From contig CADCPE010000197.1 in the NCBI GenBank assembly GCA_902803275.1, forward strand, positions 1 to 5,391: a DNA stretch of 5,391 bases, read 5' to 3'. The notes beneath the pieces are model-generated. The model made no database searches. It was not told the DNA's origin and saw only the letters and a list, made by a program, of their open reading frames with translations. Of this stretch, positions 5,391-5,391 are shown piece after piece (position 1 is the first letter of the stretch; the number at the start of each line of letters is the position of its first letter). The DNA is from an uncultured Erysipelotrichaceae bacterium. GTDB taxonomy: Bacteria > Bacillota_I > Bacilli_A > Erysipelotrichales > Erysipelotrichaceae. Position numbers and translations under genes: made by a program.

Positions 5391-5391
5391 C

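Overview
The window is a moderately AT-rich, gene-dense stretch that looks like a low-GC Gram-positive (Firmicutes) chromosome, plausibly a gut or oral member of the Erysipelotrichia or Clostridia; the taxon is an inference. The evidence is a CpsB/CpsC/CpsD phosphoregulatory set in the split Gram-positive form (separate membrane adaptor and ATPase), a LytR-CpsA-Psr (LCP) protein, a class B sortase-like protein, lipobox signal peptides, AGGAGG-like ribosome binding sites and the tail of a clostripain-family peptidase.

Layout, right to left: most of the window (5390 down to 920) is one minus-strand operon for surface polysaccharide assembly. It reads cpsB (PHP-type tyrosine phosphatase), cpsC (Wzz-type membrane adaptor), cpsD (tyrosine kinase with a 12-tyrosine C-terminal tail), a lipoprotein sortase, an LCP ligase and a small secreted beta-rich protein. 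The first five genes overlap by 11, 4, about 26 and 8 nt, and the sixth starts 2 nt after the fifth, so translation is probably coupled throughout. The operon promoter lies beyond the right edge. A hairpin with a short T run near 803-825 probably ends the transcript. Glycosyltransferase, flippase and polymerase genes are not in the window.

A separate minus-strand gene (740-288) for an unrecognised four-helix membrane protein follows, with a possible promoter of its own in the 741-919 spacer. It converges with a plus-strand gene whose 3' end (2-277) looks like the C-terminus of a clostripain (C11) peptidase. The two share a strong hairpin at 277-310 that overlaps the end of the minus-strand gene.

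How the genes fit together: CpsC activates CpsD, CpsD phosphorylates its own tyrosine tail and CpsB removes the phosphates, which controls chain length and export. The LCP protein would attach finished polymer to the wall. The unusual part is a sortase with a lipoprotein signal placed between kinase and ligase, whose start lies inside the tandem repeat that encodes the kinase's tyrosine tail.
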